A stretch of 64,000 nucleotides of DNA from Larimichthys crocea (Eukaryota; Chordata; Actinopteri; Sciaenidae), in assembly GCF_000972845.2 (NCBI RefSeq), contig NC_040011.1, forward strand, positions 22,169,067-22,233,066, read 5' to 3'. How positions within the stretch are numbered: the stretch's first letter is position 1; the number at the start of each line of letters is the position of its first letter. Shown piece after piece: positions 48,571-59,210 of this stretch. The position numbers and the translations under genes were made by a program. The notes beneath the pieces are model-generated. The model did no database searches, had not been told where the DNA came from, and saw only the letters and a list, made by a program, of their open reading frames with translations.

Positions 48571-49040
48571 TCTTTAGGTGCAAGTCCTAAGGTGGCGTTG
48601 TCGGTTAACTCTCTAGATCTGCCACTCGTAGTTACATCATTATCGCCACATAATGCAGCCATCAAATACTTGACCAATATTTTTTTACAGGAAGATAATT
48701 TGAAACAGCTGCTATACTATTTTCTTTTTTGGCTTTTCAATGCATGAATATAAAAAAAGCAAATTGTATTTTGTTTTGTTTTGTCTCACAATTTACTATT
48801 TAAAATAATCATCTACAGAACTTTTCAGTACATGTTTTTCTTTCTTCTTCTTATTGTTTCCATTGAGCGTCTTATCACCAGGAGTAAATAAGAATAAGTG
48901 TGTAGTGATAGAGAATTTTAATACACGATAATCCTGCCATAGTTGTTATTGGTCAATAAGTTTAGACTAGTAATTCTTCACTTCTCACTCACTTACAGAA
49001 AAGCGGAAGAGATTGTGGGTTTGGTAAAGTTAAGGAAATG
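48571..49040. other. Intergenic upstream of E
   Basis: 48650-48745 resembles 45280-45390 on the other side of the gypsy element (TAATGCAGCCATCA, AAATACTTGA, a CTTTTCAATG word). No gene seen. Confidence 0.5.
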
Positions 49041-49059
49041 TTAACTGTCTGTGTTTCAG

Positions 49060-49064
49060 CCAAT
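49060..49064 (+). promoter_or_regulatory. CCAAT element upstream of E
   Basis: TTTCAGCCAATCACTG, 83 bp before the E start codon; the promoter is uninterrupted, unlike that of D. Confidence 0.55.
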
Positions 49065-49142
49065 CACTGATGACTTCTAGTTTGTAAACCTAGATAACTT
49101 GTGACAGGCATCACTTGTACAAGAGAAGGTCACTGTACCACA

Positions 49143-50220
49143 ATGATCGTAAGACTGGCTGCTTTGATTCTTCTCAGTGCATTGCGTAAGTACACTTCTT
49201 GTCTACTTTGAAATGAGTAGTATTGTAAAATATAGTTTGTGCAAAAAGAAAAACCCTTTAGGCCACATTTAGATCATTTATACAGACCACAAACTGACTT
49301 CCTGCATATCTGAATAGTTTTTGTCCTGTTTAGTAACTAATATTTGTTCTCTCTTTTCTTCAGCTCAAACCAAAGGCATTACTCAAAAGATCCCTTCGAT
49401 TGTGGTGAAACCTGGTGATAACTTGACTCTAACATGTCCAGTCTCTGGAGATAATGGTGTGCTGTTTTACTGGTATAAGAAGATGTTTGGATATATGATC
49501 GAAACTGTTGCAGTAGGAACTCTTTACACATTGTCACTTCAAGGACAATTTGACAGCCCAAGATTTACTGTGACAAAAACAGGTGCTTTTTATTTTCTTA
49601 ACATCAAAAATGTTAGCCATGAAGATGAAGGAACATACTTCTGTCAGTCAGGAGCAGCATACGCAATGACATTTACAAACAGCACAGTTTTGACTGTAAA
49701 AGGTAAAGTATGTTCATTTCTGTGTATTTGTTTGCTCTTGCTGTGTCAATACCTGAACTGTTTAGTTAATTCTGTCTTTTTGTGAATGGCACAGATCATA
49801 AAAATCAGCAGAAATCTGTTACCATGAAACAAAGTCCTGAGACTGACACAGTCCTGCCAGGCAAAGGAAGTAAGTAAGACTAGTATGGCTTTACAACTGC
49901 ATTAAAAGAATTGTATTTTTATATCTTGTTTTTCAATAATTATATTTAAATAACTGCAGTTCTATCGATTAGAATTAATTGTAATTAGCTTTACAGGTGC
50001 CCTCGTAAATCTGCGATATGATTATTTTGATGACATATGATTTGATAAACAAAATAATATCTTCAGCAGTCATGAAGTGGATGAAGTAAAGAGTAAAAAA
50101 TGGAATGTCTGCTGAAATTTTCTTTTCATTTTAGGACAAGAATGGAACTCAGTCATTATAGTCCTTGGGATACTGTTGGCTCTCTGCGTGATTGTGATCG
50201 CTGTCCTTATTTTATCTTAA
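49143..50220 (+). CDS. NITR-like receptor E: V domain plus membrane segment only (180 aa)
   Basis: The exons are signal 49143-49185, V 49364-49702, short stub 49795-49869 and membrane 50135-50220. Phases join into 181 codons including the TAA at 50218. The V domain is complete (LTLTCPVSG, FYWYKKMFGYMIE, EGTYFCQSG). The exon that should encode the I domain keeps only its first ~25 codons and then meets GTAAGT, so its 75 nt stay in frame with the membrane exon. The membrane exon ends in TAA where D has AAA, directly after VIIVLGILLALCVIVIAVLI. No cytoplasmic tail is translated. A remnant tail exon lies at 50737-50804 (ALNYSIT). The alternative is a pseudogene frozen by chance with an open frame; splicing must be shown. 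Confidence 0.65.
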
Positions 50221-50736
50221 GGTACATTTCGTAACTTTGGAAAGTCAGTGTTTTGTTTGTCAAACTATCACGAACAAAAATCTGATGTTACAGAATGCCT
50301 TGCTGATAAAATTTACAATGCGAAAAAATTACACCGTTTGGCTCATTTTGGCACGTTTCCTTAATCAAAGTTCAAGCCATACTTGTGACCCATGCATGCA
50401 ACATGAGAAAAGCCCGGTAGGACTCACAGATTTAACAGCACATTATAAATGACTGCCACCATGTGTGTATGAGCTATGCTAGAGAAAAATGGTTTTGTGA
50501 AACTATCCCTTAGGATAGCAACGCCTTAGCTACATGTCAGATTTGATCATGTAAATTTGTCTTACTTATTTACACTTTAAAACACATAAATACAGAAATT
50601 AGTACCATTAATCTTAAGTCTTAAATTAAACATTTTTTTATGACTCGTTTTAGGGTCAGGCCTGATTATATAGCAAAGCTGGCTTGTTTGTCTCTAAGTT
50701 CTGTTTTCATCTGAATCTGAACTATTATTTTTAGGA

Positions 50737-50804
50737 TGGTGACGCAAAAGCATTGAACTACTCGATCACTGGATGGAAAGCAACAACAATGACCTTCTGA
50801 CTTC
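50737..50804 (+). pseudogene. Untranslated relict tail exon of E
   Basis: After an AG acceptor the frame reads DGDAKALNYSITGWKATT and then stops. It corresponds to the ITIM exon of C and F, but the last motif position is Thr and it lies beyond the E stop codon. Confidence 0.6.
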
Positions 50805-51349
50805 AGAGAACAAAGATTCTGTTTGGATGAAATCTACTAATTGTGAAGTTAGAAATCCATCCCAACATGTCTGGCATAAATTAAGTGTGTTGCTGTTGTT
50901 AACTTTAGTAGAAGTTAGAGCGTATAGTTAAGGCTGGAATTATGTTTCTTAGATGATACACAGAAACATCTATGTGGGTGTGCACAGAAAAGGATATTAT
51001 GGGTAATACATTATGGGTAATACACACCTCACCAATCTCACCATCCTAAGTGTGAAGCAAGCTTATTGGCAGATCCAGTGTTTGAAGGGGGGTGGGTTCA
51101 AAACAGAAAGAAAAACATACATTATGCGTTATTTACTTATTTTTCTTATTTCAGAGAAAATCCATGTTAAATAAAAGAAATTAAAACATTTGTGTACACA
51201 CTTGTATTTATACAGCACTTTCTGGGTCAATGCACTTGACAACACTGCATACACTCATGGGAGAGGCTAACTGCTCTTCAAGAGCGTTATAGTGCTTCCT
51301 ATTCAAAGTTCTCACGATAATACTAAGCTCACCCATACAGGCCATACAC
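50805..51349. other. Right flank of the E duplication
   Basis: 51020-51260 matches 44540-45010 beside D. No gene seen. Confidence 0.5.
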
Positions 51350-51723
51350 TAGCGTTGGGAAGTTCGAGTATTTTAAGTGACGCGGATCTCTTACTCTTGG
51401 GCGGTAAAAATGAACTAATCTTTTTATGAGTCATTTCATTCATTTCGTTCATTCACTAGTGCAGCGCTGTAGCTAGTGGTCGGTGTAAACGTGACAAATG
51501 AACGAACAAATGATCCTTATGAACGTACTGCTGTATGTACTCACACAGCCTGAGCGGCCTATCACGTGACAAATGAACGAACTGAATGATAATTGTGACA
51601 ATTAAAATAAAATAGTTACAAAACATTTGTATGTAACTTTTATTGGTATTTTTGGTATTGCCCCCCCGGGCATCTTCACATTGTCAAAACTGTCCCTCTT
51701 TAAAAAAAGTTTGGACAGTCCTG
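51350..51723. mobile_element. Dispersed repeat joined to a hAT MITE 3' end
   Basis: 51588-51723 matches the right end of the MITE family found complete at 61797-62401, ending GTTTGGACAGTCCTG. 51350-51587 (CGTTGGGAAGTTCGAG, repeated AAATGAACGAAC words) is a different repeat fused to it. Confidence 0.6.
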
Positions 51724-52435
51724 ATGTATGATGTCCTGTTTTTGCTATATGACTAGAAGCAAGGTATGTTGAGGTTTTAAAAAATATTTAGAAGTTATTA
51801 AAAAGGTATTAAATTTAACCTCAGTATTCCTGCATAAACCCTGTGGACCCCAAAAAAAACTCTTACTGCAATCAAACAAATTATACACACTGCTAATATC
51901 TGAAGGAACATGCATAAAATATAAACGGACAAATTCACATGACAGGTACAAACAGAAACATTATGTGAAAAGTACATGAAGCTTGCTCCAAATACTAGAT
52001 GACCTGTTGTACCACCTTAGACACAGCTACAGCTGCACCATGTGTTTACATGCATATTTTAATGCTAAAGACATTTAATCAGGTAACATTTGCTTCATCT
52101 GCAGAAAGGTTGAGTAGCATTATGAAAGGAAAAGTTCAACATTTTAGAAAATGCTATCAAGAGTTTTGAGCTGGAGCTAAACTAACTTTAGCATAACGAC
52201 TGGAATCAGCCAGCCTGGCTAAGTTAAAAAAAAAAGCTTACCACCTTTAAAGCTCACTGACACCCTCTCCATCTTTGTGTTATATATAAGTAAATAGCAT
52301 ATGTGTTAACTAATGAGCTGTAGATGTGTCAGTAGGTGTATTGGTAGGGTAAGGTCTGCTCCAGTGGACATTACATAATAACTCTATATGAACAGAAAGC
52401 ACATAGTGTGTACAGGCAAGGTACAAAACTAAAAT
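51724..52435. other. Intergenic, no gene seen
   Basis: Nothing recognised. Confidence 0.5.
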
Positions 52436-52670
52436 GAGCCTCTTGTAGCTCTTCCTTCCTACCATCATTGCATATCCTGTTACGTCTTATAGTCATGTCT
52501 TTTCTCAGTAAAAAGCTTTAGCAGTTGGTCAAACACAGAGAAATGCCCCCCACGCCCACCTTCCCCCCACAGCTTGACTAACATTGTGGCTTCTGCATGT
52601 GGCTTTGCTCGTGCTTTTCAAAACATGAAGGCAGGTTGCCTGTATGAAGTGTTCTGAGACAAGAAAGACA
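52436..52670 (-). repeat. Intergenic cassette K, copy 6
   Basis: Diverged: GCATATCCTGTTACGTCTTA, TTCTCAGTAAAAAGC, GTTGGTCAAACACAGAGAAA and GCATGTGGCTTTGCTCGTG are shared. Confidence 0.65.
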
Positions 52671-53245
52671 AAGTAGTCCAAGCTAGTCAGTGCACTTGCA
52701 ACATGAAAAACGCACTGCTTCTCTGTTATCTTTTACCTGCAGCTGGGGGAAGTGAACAAATATACAGACAACTCCTTAAATCCACTGTATTTGTTTACTA
52801 GCTTTTCATTTCTTTCTGTCACCCCAACACACCCTACTCCAACATAAATAGTTTCTCCGGGGGATGCTCAATCATTTTAGAAATAACATTTTGACTTAGT
52901 TTTAAGCTGCCAACTTCCAGTTTGAACTTGTTGTAAAAAGTAAAAATGATTCAGACATCTTCAATCCACCCTGAATATAAATGCAATTACAATGTTGTCT
53001 TTGTGTAATTGCATTGTATGTGCAAAAAATGATTTTGCATGTATTTAGTCATTGGTTCTAAACATTTAAAACTGGAGAAAATGGATCAGATTTTATGAAG
53101 AAAACATTTTATGCTTTCACGCTGATGTCCTCCGGCTGCTACTAACTCTGAGTTTCCTGATAAACAGTAAACTGCTGCCAAATATTGCTGCTGTTAGCTA
53201 ATGTTAGCTTAGTTTGTTAGCTTAGGAGCTTAGCAGTACAACTCT

Positions 53246-53286
53246 TGTCCCGTCTTGTCCTCACTGATGCAGGACAAGACGGGACA
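53246..53286. other. Perfect 16-bp inverted repeat with 9-nt loop, upstream of F
   Basis: TGTCCCGTCTTGTCCT (53246-53261) and its exact reverse complement (53271-53286) flank a 9-nt loop, about 375 bp upstream of the F start codon. Confidence 0.88.
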
Positions 53287-53550
53287 TCTGAGGTGGCTAC
53301 AGCTACAAGCTATTTGTCCATGTTGTAGTGTTAAATTTCTTATGCTGTTCTTGATAAATGGTGTTTAAACCACAAAACTGGTGATGATGTACAAAAGAAC
53401 AGCAAGTACAGTGCCTCAACTTCAATTACAATCAACTTTTCATAGTGACAGCTGCTACATGAACATCAACCTGTACAAAACAACAAAACATCAAGAGTGC
53501 ATTTTAAATAGGATTTGTGAACATATAGGAGGAAGTGCATTTTCTGTCAG

Positions 53551-53555
53551 CCAAT
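53551..53555 (+). promoter_or_regulatory. CCAAT element upstream of F
   Basis: GTCAGCCAATCAGGAC, 108 bp before the F start codon; same orientation and context as in C. Confidence 0.55.
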
Positions 53556-53658
53556 CAGGACATTTTTCACTTTGTAGCTTTGATGATCTGGTCGCTAAAC
53601 TCTCATTTGGGTGGGAAGACCTCAGTTGTGCAAGAGAAGGTTGCTACACTATACCACA

Positions 53659-56375
53659 ATGATTGCTTCTTTGATTATTCTTGGTACAGTCTGTAAGTAA
53701 AGCTTTAAACAATATGACTATTTTTATTGAACTGTGTTAAACTGTTGTTGAAGATGAGGCATTCTTGTCTGATTTCTCAATAATTTGTTTTTGTAAACTT
53801 GTCTCTTTTCTTCAGACTTGATTCAAACTGCAGACGTTCCTGTCCCGATGTCTTTGACTGTGGTTGAAGCTGGTGGGAATGTTACTTTGCAATGCCAATT
53901 TTCTGCGATGGAAGGATTCGTATTCTATAAGTGGTTTAAGCTTCCACCTGGATATATGATCCAAACTGTTGTTACTGGAACTTATAATCAACCAACACTT
54001 CATGAACAATTTCACAAGTCGCGTTTTAACGTCAGAGTTGAAGAAGCTCGTTCTTTGCTTACCATTAAAAACGTAAGCAAAGAGGATGAAGCAATATACT
54101 TCTGTCAAAGTGGATCAGCGTTTAAAGATAGTATTGAAAATGTCACCTTCTTGGTTGTGAATGGTAAAATTTGTTACTTTCCTTGTCCATAACCTTGATC
54201 GCATCACTAATTTTATGCAAATAAGTCAAATTGTGAATTCCCTTTGACGTCTTTTTTTTTTACTAAATTATGCAGATCGTAACCAGCAGAAATCTGTCAA
54301 TGTGAAGCAAAGTCCAGAGACGGCATCAGTCCAGCCGGGAGACTCAGTGACTTTCTCATGTTCACTTCTCTCCAAGAACAAAGCCCAGTGTGAACCCAGT
54401 GTGTACTGGTTCAGAGCTGGATCAGCAGAATCTCATCCAGCCATGATTTATACTAACAGCAGTTATGAAGAAAAGCAAAGAAGCTGTGTCTACAGTCTGT
54501 CCAAAACTGTAAGAGACTCCTCTGATACTGGGACTTACTACTGCACGGTGGCCACATGTGGACAGATCCTGTTTGGTGAAGGAACTAAAGTGGAGATAAG
54601 TATGTGTTTAATGCTGAATTGTGATATTTGTAATATTTCAGTAACCTTAAAACAGGTTGAAATGTAAACATGTGGAAACAGCTCTATAGTTCAAGTTGAA
54701 TTTAAATTTAACAACTATATCATGAAGAGGTTTTAAATTTGATACAGACAACTCTCTCCTATGTTAAATGTTTGTCAAAGAAGTATTTATGTGGTTCTCA
54801 CTACTAATAAAAGCAGGTAGCTATTTTTGACTGCATTATGCTTGTTCAATTGCTCAATATTTTTCCACGTAGTCACTGAAATACATAAACATGAAAAATG
54901 TTTGTGTATTTCCTTCGATATTTTTGTTTCTTTTAATATTTTTTCTAATTCCAGGACAAAAACTGGATCCAGTTGTCTTTGTTCTCGGAGTACTGTTGGC
55001 CTGTTGTGTGGCTGTGATTACTGTCCTTATTTTTGGCATAAGTCGAAAGAGAGTTTGTAAACATTGCAACGGTAGGTTCTCTCAATTGGACATGGATTCT
55101 GAATGCATTACATATAATATGCAATATGCTATTGGTTTTATTTCTCTTTTTATTTACCCTTTTTTTTTAAATAAGTCTGAATTCATGACATCACGTTGCT
55201 GTCTAAACACTAGTGTAGATAATATAGTCTTTTATGTGTCTCCTGGAGTTGCATTTATTTATATCAACTACTGAAGAACTACAGTATAATAATAATATCG
55301 TTTTAGCCTCAATAATATGAATCATGGTCCTCTGATTCAATAGTTTCCATGGTGAATTGTAGAAAACAGAATATCTTGACTTTAATATTGAACTGAACTA
55401 CTTGAAAAATGTCAGTATCACGGGCTAATAATTGCTAAATGTAACTTGTATGTAGAGTTATGACATTGACAATTGACGATATGACAATTCTATCTACTGA
55501 CATTTGTTACATTCTGTTTTATTTTGACAAATTTTGGGATAAAAAGTTACAACAGTGTCGGTGTTGCCTCACTGAAATCACACAGAGCTGTTACTCTGAT
55601 TACATTGCATTAAATGTGTTAAAATAAACACAACTCAACTCCTAGATTTCTTTATTCAACAGGCGAAAACTGAATATTTTTCTGCTGTTTAGCCTTTGTA
55701 GCTACACAGGAGTTAATGCATCACTGAAAACATGAGGTCTTGTCAGATTGATTTAAGTCGCATCGTATCCACACTTTCTGAAAGTCTTGTTTTTATTGGC
55801 AGGAGCAAAGAGGGCTTCACATAATCCTCGACAAGACAGATCGACAGTGGATCAATCAGCTGACCTGGTAAATATCTAAATATAACTAAATCGTTTTAAA
55901 CTATGTTACAATCATTATTCTGACTCTGGACTTGAAGTTATGAAATGACCTCCCCATGGTGACATAGCGACTATCTATGAAAGTCTTTAAAGTATTCTTT
56001 AGACCTTTGTTGAATAATTTTTATTCTCTCTCAACCTGTCACTGTGAGGTGCTTGATTATATTTTGTATAAAATGGTTGCCAGGTTTATCAAACAATAAA
56101 TGTTCTTTAGACAATGTATTCAGTCAAAAATTAACTGAAATTGTATTTTTAGACACTTCCATCATTGCAAGTGATCTTCTTAATCTACAAAATATGTATT
56201 ATTAATAGATCATTATTATTTGCAGGGTGGTTATTCAGATGAAGTTAACTATGCAGCACTGGATTTCACCGTAAGAAAATCAAAACAAGTGAAGAAAAAG
56301 AAAGAATTGCCACAAGAGTGTGTGTACTCTGCTGTGAGTGCAGACTACCACACACATGACCACAACTCTATGTAG
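53659..56375 (+). CDS. NITR-like inhibitory receptor F, intact (345 aa, six exons)
   Basis: The exons are signal 53659-53692, V 53816-54163, I 54276-54599, membrane 54955-55071, linker 55803-55867 and tail 56226-56375. All borders are GT-AG and phases give 346 codons including TAG. The signal exon is short (MIASLIILGTV) and the peptide continues into the V exon. The V domain has VTLQCQF, FYKWFKLPPGYMIQ and EAIYFCQSG. The I domain has FSCSLL, YWFRAGSAES, DTGTYYCTVATCG and FGEGTKVEI. The membrane helix is uncharged, followed by SRKRVCKHCNG. The tail has VNYAAL (Tyr305), a consensus ITIM, CVYSAV (Tyr330) and a distal DYHTHDHN. F is the closest relative of C; the I domains are almost identical while the V domains differ, suggesting homogenisation of I and diversification of V. 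Confidence 0.9.
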
Positions 56376-56865
56376 GCCATGCAGGTCCTGCATGTGAATC
56401 AGACCCAAAGAGTTTGATTCCTGCTTGCAGAGTGACTTTCGTGCCATCAATGTTATTACTATGCATTGCATTCCAAATTGCATTTAAATGTTGGCAGACA
56501 AATTGAAGCAGAAAAGCTACGATCGTGCTTTGGCTTGTGTGTATGCAATTTCTAGTGGAGAAATTTTAATTGTGAGCTTATTTTATGTAGGAAGTGAAAA
56601 ATGTTTTGTGTGAAAACAGCCAGTCCCATGGACACCTTGAGACACAAGCAGAAAAGAGAGCGTTTTATTATAACTAATATTAGCTAGTTCCACTGCAGTA
56701 TAGGGTAATGCTGTTTAGAATGGATTATATGTTTTGCTAATCTGTGATGTTGACAAATTTGACTGTTAATATTCTTCATTAAAAAGGACCTCACACGATG
56801 AGTTTTCTCAATCATTTCCAGCTTTTTTTGCATTTCACTGTGGTCTGTATATTTATGGGTTAAGG

Positions 56866-57337
56866 CAGTATGTCCAAAGTCCGGCCCGTGGGCCAATCAC
56901 TGCCCACAGTCAGATTTCATGGAGCTTCATTTTTACAATATATTATTCATGGCCTGCTAGGATTGTCAGATACTGTATGGCTGTAAGATTTAGCCTTTTT
57001 GGTTGACATAACGAAGCATTTGAATGCACTAAACGTGACCTCTAAGGACATAACTGCTGGTGTACCTGTAGATGTGACAAAAAAATATTACTTTCTGAAT
57101 GATCTGGTGAAAGACAAGAGCAAGAGTGAGACTTTTTAAACTTAAATGTCAACAGACTTTGATTTACTAAAAATAAGTCATGTTTAAAATGAACATGAGG
57201 TTAAGATTTGTATCAGCTTCATGCAAACTTTGTGCATTTGTATGTAACTTGTTTCATTTTTAAAATGTTAGTATTGGCCCCCGGGCATCTTCACATTGTC
57301 AAATCAGGCCCTCTTTAAAAATATTTGGACACCTCTG
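56866..57337 (+). mobile_element. Non-autonomous hAT element (472 bp) with perfect 8-bp duplication
   Basis: Starts CAGTATGTCCAAAG and ends TTTGGACACCTCTG, imperfect terminal inverted repeats. Flanked by GGTTAAGG on both sides (56858-56865 and 57338-57345), the 8-bp signature of hAT. Same family as 61797-62401. Confidence 0.9.
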
Positions 57338-57345
57338 GGTTAAGG

Positions 57346-59210
57346 TGTTTGTGTATGTGCAATCCACATGTAAATTAAATATTACATATGATGCACTAAA
57401 GTATTTTAAGGGTTACGGTAAGAGAAAAAAAAAATTACTCAACTCAAGCTGCTGTTTCCTGTTAATTCTTGCAGATGTTTTTTTTTTTTTTTTTTTTTTT
57501 TTTTCAAACAGTGTCACATTACTAGATTCAAAAAGCCCTTTTAGTGCCCCCTACCAGCTACTCTGCCTATCACACAAACTACACAAATTGGTGTGAACTG
57601 AATTTAATGAAAAGTGATTTGGCCCAGGAAAATACCCTGTTTTATGTACTGGCATGGTTTTGTCAGGAACAGTTTTGTCAAAACAATCCCATTGTAGCCA
57701 AATAATACAAAAAAATCAGTCTGTTGGTGGCACTAGGAAAAGCTAGTTTAAAATGTTTTCCTTGCCACCGTCACTACGTCCTTGCTCATGGTAGGAATTG
57801 TTGAGTCTTTGTAAATAATATTATCCCCCTGCTGTCTAGTCCTGTGGACAGTGTCATGAGGTTAATCCTGTTATGATTTGGTGCTATATAAATAAAATTT
57901 AAAAAAAGAGGTGGTCAAAGGCAGAACAACTTTAATCAAGACGGCAACTGTGACATACAGTGATGAACAAGGTATCTTGTATCATAGTGTAATAGGAGGA
58001 AATCGCAGCTCACAAATAAAAAGTGTGATTGCATCCCAACTCAATTTCAGTAATGAAATGACTGCATGTATAATGAAACACATCGCTCTTTCAAGCCATT
58101 TCCCTTTTCTGGGCAAATACCACTTAAATGTTACCATGGTTACCAAATGATCTCTCAACAGACAAACGCCATCACTGGTTTCTGTTGAAAGTGTCAAACA
58201 CCATCAGGCCAAACAACTCTGGGGTTGAACTATTTTGCCTTCTCAACCCGCAAACTGCATTAGACTCCTCTTTGAAGTGGTCTGACACCTGTGTAGTAAC
58301 AACACATATGTATTATCATTAAAATGTACTTAAAGTATCAAAGTGAAAGTGCCTGTATTGTCTATTACATTTTTAATACTGATGCATAAATGTGTAAGCA
58401 GCATTTTACTAGACTACACATCCCAATCACCCATTCATACACACATTCATATGCTGACAATGAAGGAACTAGGAACTAATCACATTCACACATGCTCACA
58501 CACTTGGAACAGCTTTGGGGAGCAATTTCTGCATTAGTATCAAAGAATACTGATCATCTGATTAGTTAACATCCTGGTGATTTCCTGATAATGAAATCCT
58601 GGTGATTTCCTTCTGTTCTATCTGTGTCTCAATAACATGCTACACACTGTGTTTCAACATGCAATGCTATACATCCACATTACAAAAAATAAAAAAATAA
58701 AAGAGTACAATAAGTTATGTACAGTTTATAGAAATAATGTATAACTTAGGCACATAGGTGAATGGTTGGCAAATTTCTTAGAAATGTATTTCATTAATTT
58801 ACGTTGCATTGTTAAACAAGTGGAATATATTAGTTTACTGAGACTAACAGTTATATCAACCTGAAGACTACTTGAACAGACTGTTGTTGGTGCAAAAATA
58901 TAGTTGTCATCAGGTTGAAAACACTATTTGGGTTTGATTGGATCAAACTGCAGATACATAGAACTGTTTTGTTCTTTTTTGTTTGTTTTTTTGTTTGTTT
59001 GTTTTTACCGCCAAAATAAGATGCAATGGTGGTAAATAACAAATAAATTTAAATTGTCTATAGCACAAACCTCAATAAAACAAAATCAATAGATATCAAG
59101 ATTTGGTCCAAAAATATAACTGACATTTGAATGTCACTTAAGACAAAACATTTGCCATATAAAAAAATATATGTTGCTCCCAAGGTGTTCCATACACACA
59201 TTAAATGTTG
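57346..59210. other. Intergenic
   Basis: T tract of ~25 at 57478-57503. 57830-57905 resembles a common fish repeat tail (GGTGCTATATAAATAAAATT). No gene supported; short frames have no family features. Confidence 0.5.
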
